Shown: positions 6,920 to 7,968 of the stretch, in pieces
How the letters are laid out: each line of letters opens with the position of its first letter
Numbering within the stretch: position 1 is the first letter of the stretch
Assembly: GCA_946887045.1 (NCBI GenBank)
Contig: CAMPKC010000091.1
Coordinates: 1 to 7,968 of the forward strand
Direction: 5' to 3'
Length of the DNA: 7,968 nucleotides
DNA from: an uncultured Sphingobacteriaceae bacterium
GTDB taxonomy: Bacteria; Bacteroidota; Bacteroidia; Sphingobacteriales; Sphingobacteriaceae
The notes under the pieces: generated by a model
What the model saw: the letters and a program-made list of their open reading frames with translations, nothing else
Told to the model about the DNA's origin: nothing
Database searches by the model: none
Made by a program: the position numbers and the translations under genes

Positions 6920-6963
6920 ATAAACTTTCCAAAAGTTCTAAACTTTTGGAAAGTTTATTTAAT
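6915..6963 (+). terminator. Perfect 23-bp-stem hairpin after accC
   Basis: Bases 6915-6937 pair perfectly with 6941-6963 around a 3-nt CTA loop. The 5' arm includes the accC stop codon (6917-6919). The 3' half runs into a T-rich stretch (6954-6969), so the element is oriented as an intrinsic terminator on the plus strand. Each arm is itself a small palindrome (AACTTT / AAAGTT at 6923-6928 and 6932-6937; again at 6941-6946 and 6950-6955), so two 6-bp hairpins are an alternative fold. Its end lies only 12 nt before the riboflavin synthase ATG. Termination is the likeliest role, but attenuation or mRNA 3'-end protection are possible. Confidence 0.8.
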
Positions 6964-6975
6964 TATTTTCGGCCC

Positions 6976-7560
6976 ATGTTTACAGGAATTATAGAAACCC
7001 TCGGAGTTGTCAAAAAACTTCAGCAAGACCAGGGAAATCTTCATATAACTATTGAATCACCAATTTCATCCGAATTGAAAATTGATCAGTCTGTGGCACA
7101 TAACGGCGTTTGTCTTACAGTTATCGCATTGGCTGAAAATTCTCATACGGTTACTGCAATAGAAGAAACGCTTTCTAAAACCAGTCTGCGTAATTTAGAG
7201 GTCGGAAGCTTAACCAATCTGGAACGTTGCATGCAAATGAATGGTCGCTTAGACGGACATATTGTTCAGGGACATGTAGATCAAACTGCTGAGTGCATTA
7301 ATTTGGTTGAGCGAGATGGAAGCTGGGAATATACTTTTAAATACGACCCCAAACTCGGAAACGTAACAGTCGAAAAAGGCTCAATCTGCCTAAATGGAAT
7401 AAGTTTGACAGTGGTGAATTCTACAGAAGATAGTTTCTCAGTAGCTATTATTCCTTATACTTACGAGCATACCAATCTGCAGCAGGTTAAGGTTGGAGAT
7501 TTGGTTAATCTTGAATTTGATATTATAGGAAAATATGTGGCGAGGTTGATGAAAAAGTAA
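6976..7560 (+). CDS. ribE: Riboflavin synthase, alpha chain
   Basis: This enzyme dismutates two molecules of 6,7-dimethyl-8-ribityllumazine to riboflavin and 5-amino-6-ribitylaminouracil, the last step of riboflavin synthesis; the active enzyme is a cytoplasmic homotrimer. The 194-residue product starts with the family signature MFTGIIE and has two lumazine-binding barrels: the first with HNGVCLTV at 42-49, the second with LNGISLTVV at 139-147, joined through GHIVQGHVD at 94-102. Length is normal though slightly short of the 213 residues of E. coli. ATG 6976 is chosen because the signature begins there; an in-frame TTG at 6946 lies inside the hairpin. The gene is also called ribC in some species. 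No other riboflavin gene and no FMN riboswitch precede it, and there is no room for one after the hairpin. It is convergent with the next gene, with a 6-bp gap. Confidence 0.96.
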   Translation: MFTGIIETLGVVKKLQQDQGNLHITIESPISSELKIDQSVAHNGVCLTVIALAENSHTVTAIEETLSKTSLRNLEVGSLTNLERCMQMNGRLDGHIVQGHVDQTAECINLVERDGSWEYTFKYDPKLGNVTVEKGSICLNGISLTVVNSTEDSFSVAIIPYTYEHTNLQQVKVGDLVNLEFDIIGKYVARLMKK

Positions 7561-7566
7561 ACAGTT

Positions 7567-7968
7567 TCATCCCCCATTATAGTTTTTTATTGCTTCATAA
7601 TAGTTTTTTTCTTCCCAGGCGTTTATTGCTTTCTTATTATCTCCGATTAATGATCTCAAATAATCTGGTTTGAAAGGAGTTATTTCTCCATCGTTTATCT
7701 GAATTTGGTTAATCTCTGTGCCATCAATAAAAAAGCAGAATGCATTGATCTTTCCTTTTATTACCGTAAATCTCCACTTATCACCATTCGGTAAACCTTC
7801 AATTTTTTGTTGCATATTAAAAGGGTCCGGTCGGGTAATTTTAAGCGTCTCTTCGGCGAAAATCTGTTTTAAAGAGTCGCCTTTTGAGTAATAAAGGAAG
7901 TGTTTTCCGGAGGCGCTATCCTTTAAAATGTCCGAATTAGCCTGAATGTGAGATCCGTCTTTCAGCTC
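7567..7968 (-). CDS. Hypothetical protein, 5'-partial
   Basis: I do not recognise this gene. An ATG at 7815 would give an 82-residue ORF, but the frame is open from there to the window edge without a stop, so at least 133 residues are present and the real start is outside; the Met at 7815 is probably internal. Visible sequence includes KDGSHIQANSDILK, GKHFLYYSKGDS, and KWRFTVIKGKINAFCFFIDGTEI, suggesting alternating beta strands, then a polar Lys/Asn/Tyr-rich C-terminus (EEKNYYEAIKNYNGG) that looks helical. No membrane segment or catalytic motif is evident in this part. It ends 6 bp from the riboflavin synthase stop, convergent, with no terminator between them. Composition resembles the neighbours. 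It might be an exported protein if a signal lies upstream, but that cannot be seen. Confidence 0.75.
   Translation of the reverse strand, partial: ELKDGSHIQANSDILKDSASGKHFLYYSKGDSLKQIFAEETLKITRPDPFNMQQKIEGLPNGDKWRFTVIKGKINAFCFFIDGTEINQIQINDGEITPFKPDYLRSLIGDNKKAINAWEEKNYYEAIKNYNGG

Noticed and set aside
6920..6975. FMN riboswitch upstream of riboflavin synthase
   Set aside because: The space is 56 bp and almost wholly occupied by the simple hairpin; none of the conserved RFN-element segments is present.

Overview
The window looks like chromosomal DNA of a Bacteroidota bacterium, most likely a Sphingobacteriales-type organism (Pedobacter/Mucilaginibacter-like); this placement is an inference. 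The support is a PorP/SprF-family outer-membrane protein (a type IX secretion family confined to this phylum), a Bacteroidota-style RpoN with a long acidic region II, AT-rich spacers, starts without clear Shine-Dalgarno sequences, and promoter-like TTG / TAnnTTTG elements. I see no RNA genes, CRISPR array, prophage or insertion sequence.

Layout: (1) 3-1514 (+), the 3' part of a PAS-PAS sensor histidine kinase whose frame is open to the left edge. (2) 1749-2762 (+), a stand-alone PorP/SprF-like protein with a signal peptide and probable TTG start. (3) 2847-4319 (-), rpoN (sigma-54), convergent with the PorP gene across a small hairpin. (4) A 226-bp divergent spacer holding two 17-nt inverted repeats. 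(5) 4546-5394 (+), a pirin with complete metal ligands, followed 25 bp later by (6) 5420-6919 (+), a biotin carboxylase (AccC type) with all catalytic residues. (7) A perfect 23-bp-stem hairpin that starts inside the accC stop region and ends 12 nt before (8) 6976-7560 (+), riboflavin synthase. (9) 7567-7968 (-), the 3' end of an unrecognised gene, open to the right edge and convergent with the riboflavin synthase gene.

The genes are mostly housekeeping and do not form one obvious pathway. Pirin and accC probably share a transcript. Riboflavin synthase sits immediately behind a strong terminator-like hairpin with almost no room for its own promoter, which is the main regulatory puzzle. No clearly new system is visible. 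The points worth checking are small-scale: the nested palindrome, a degenerate 7-nt repeat running through the accC start codon, a 15-bp in-frame duplication in the accC tail, and the paired inverted repeats between rpoN and the pirin gene.
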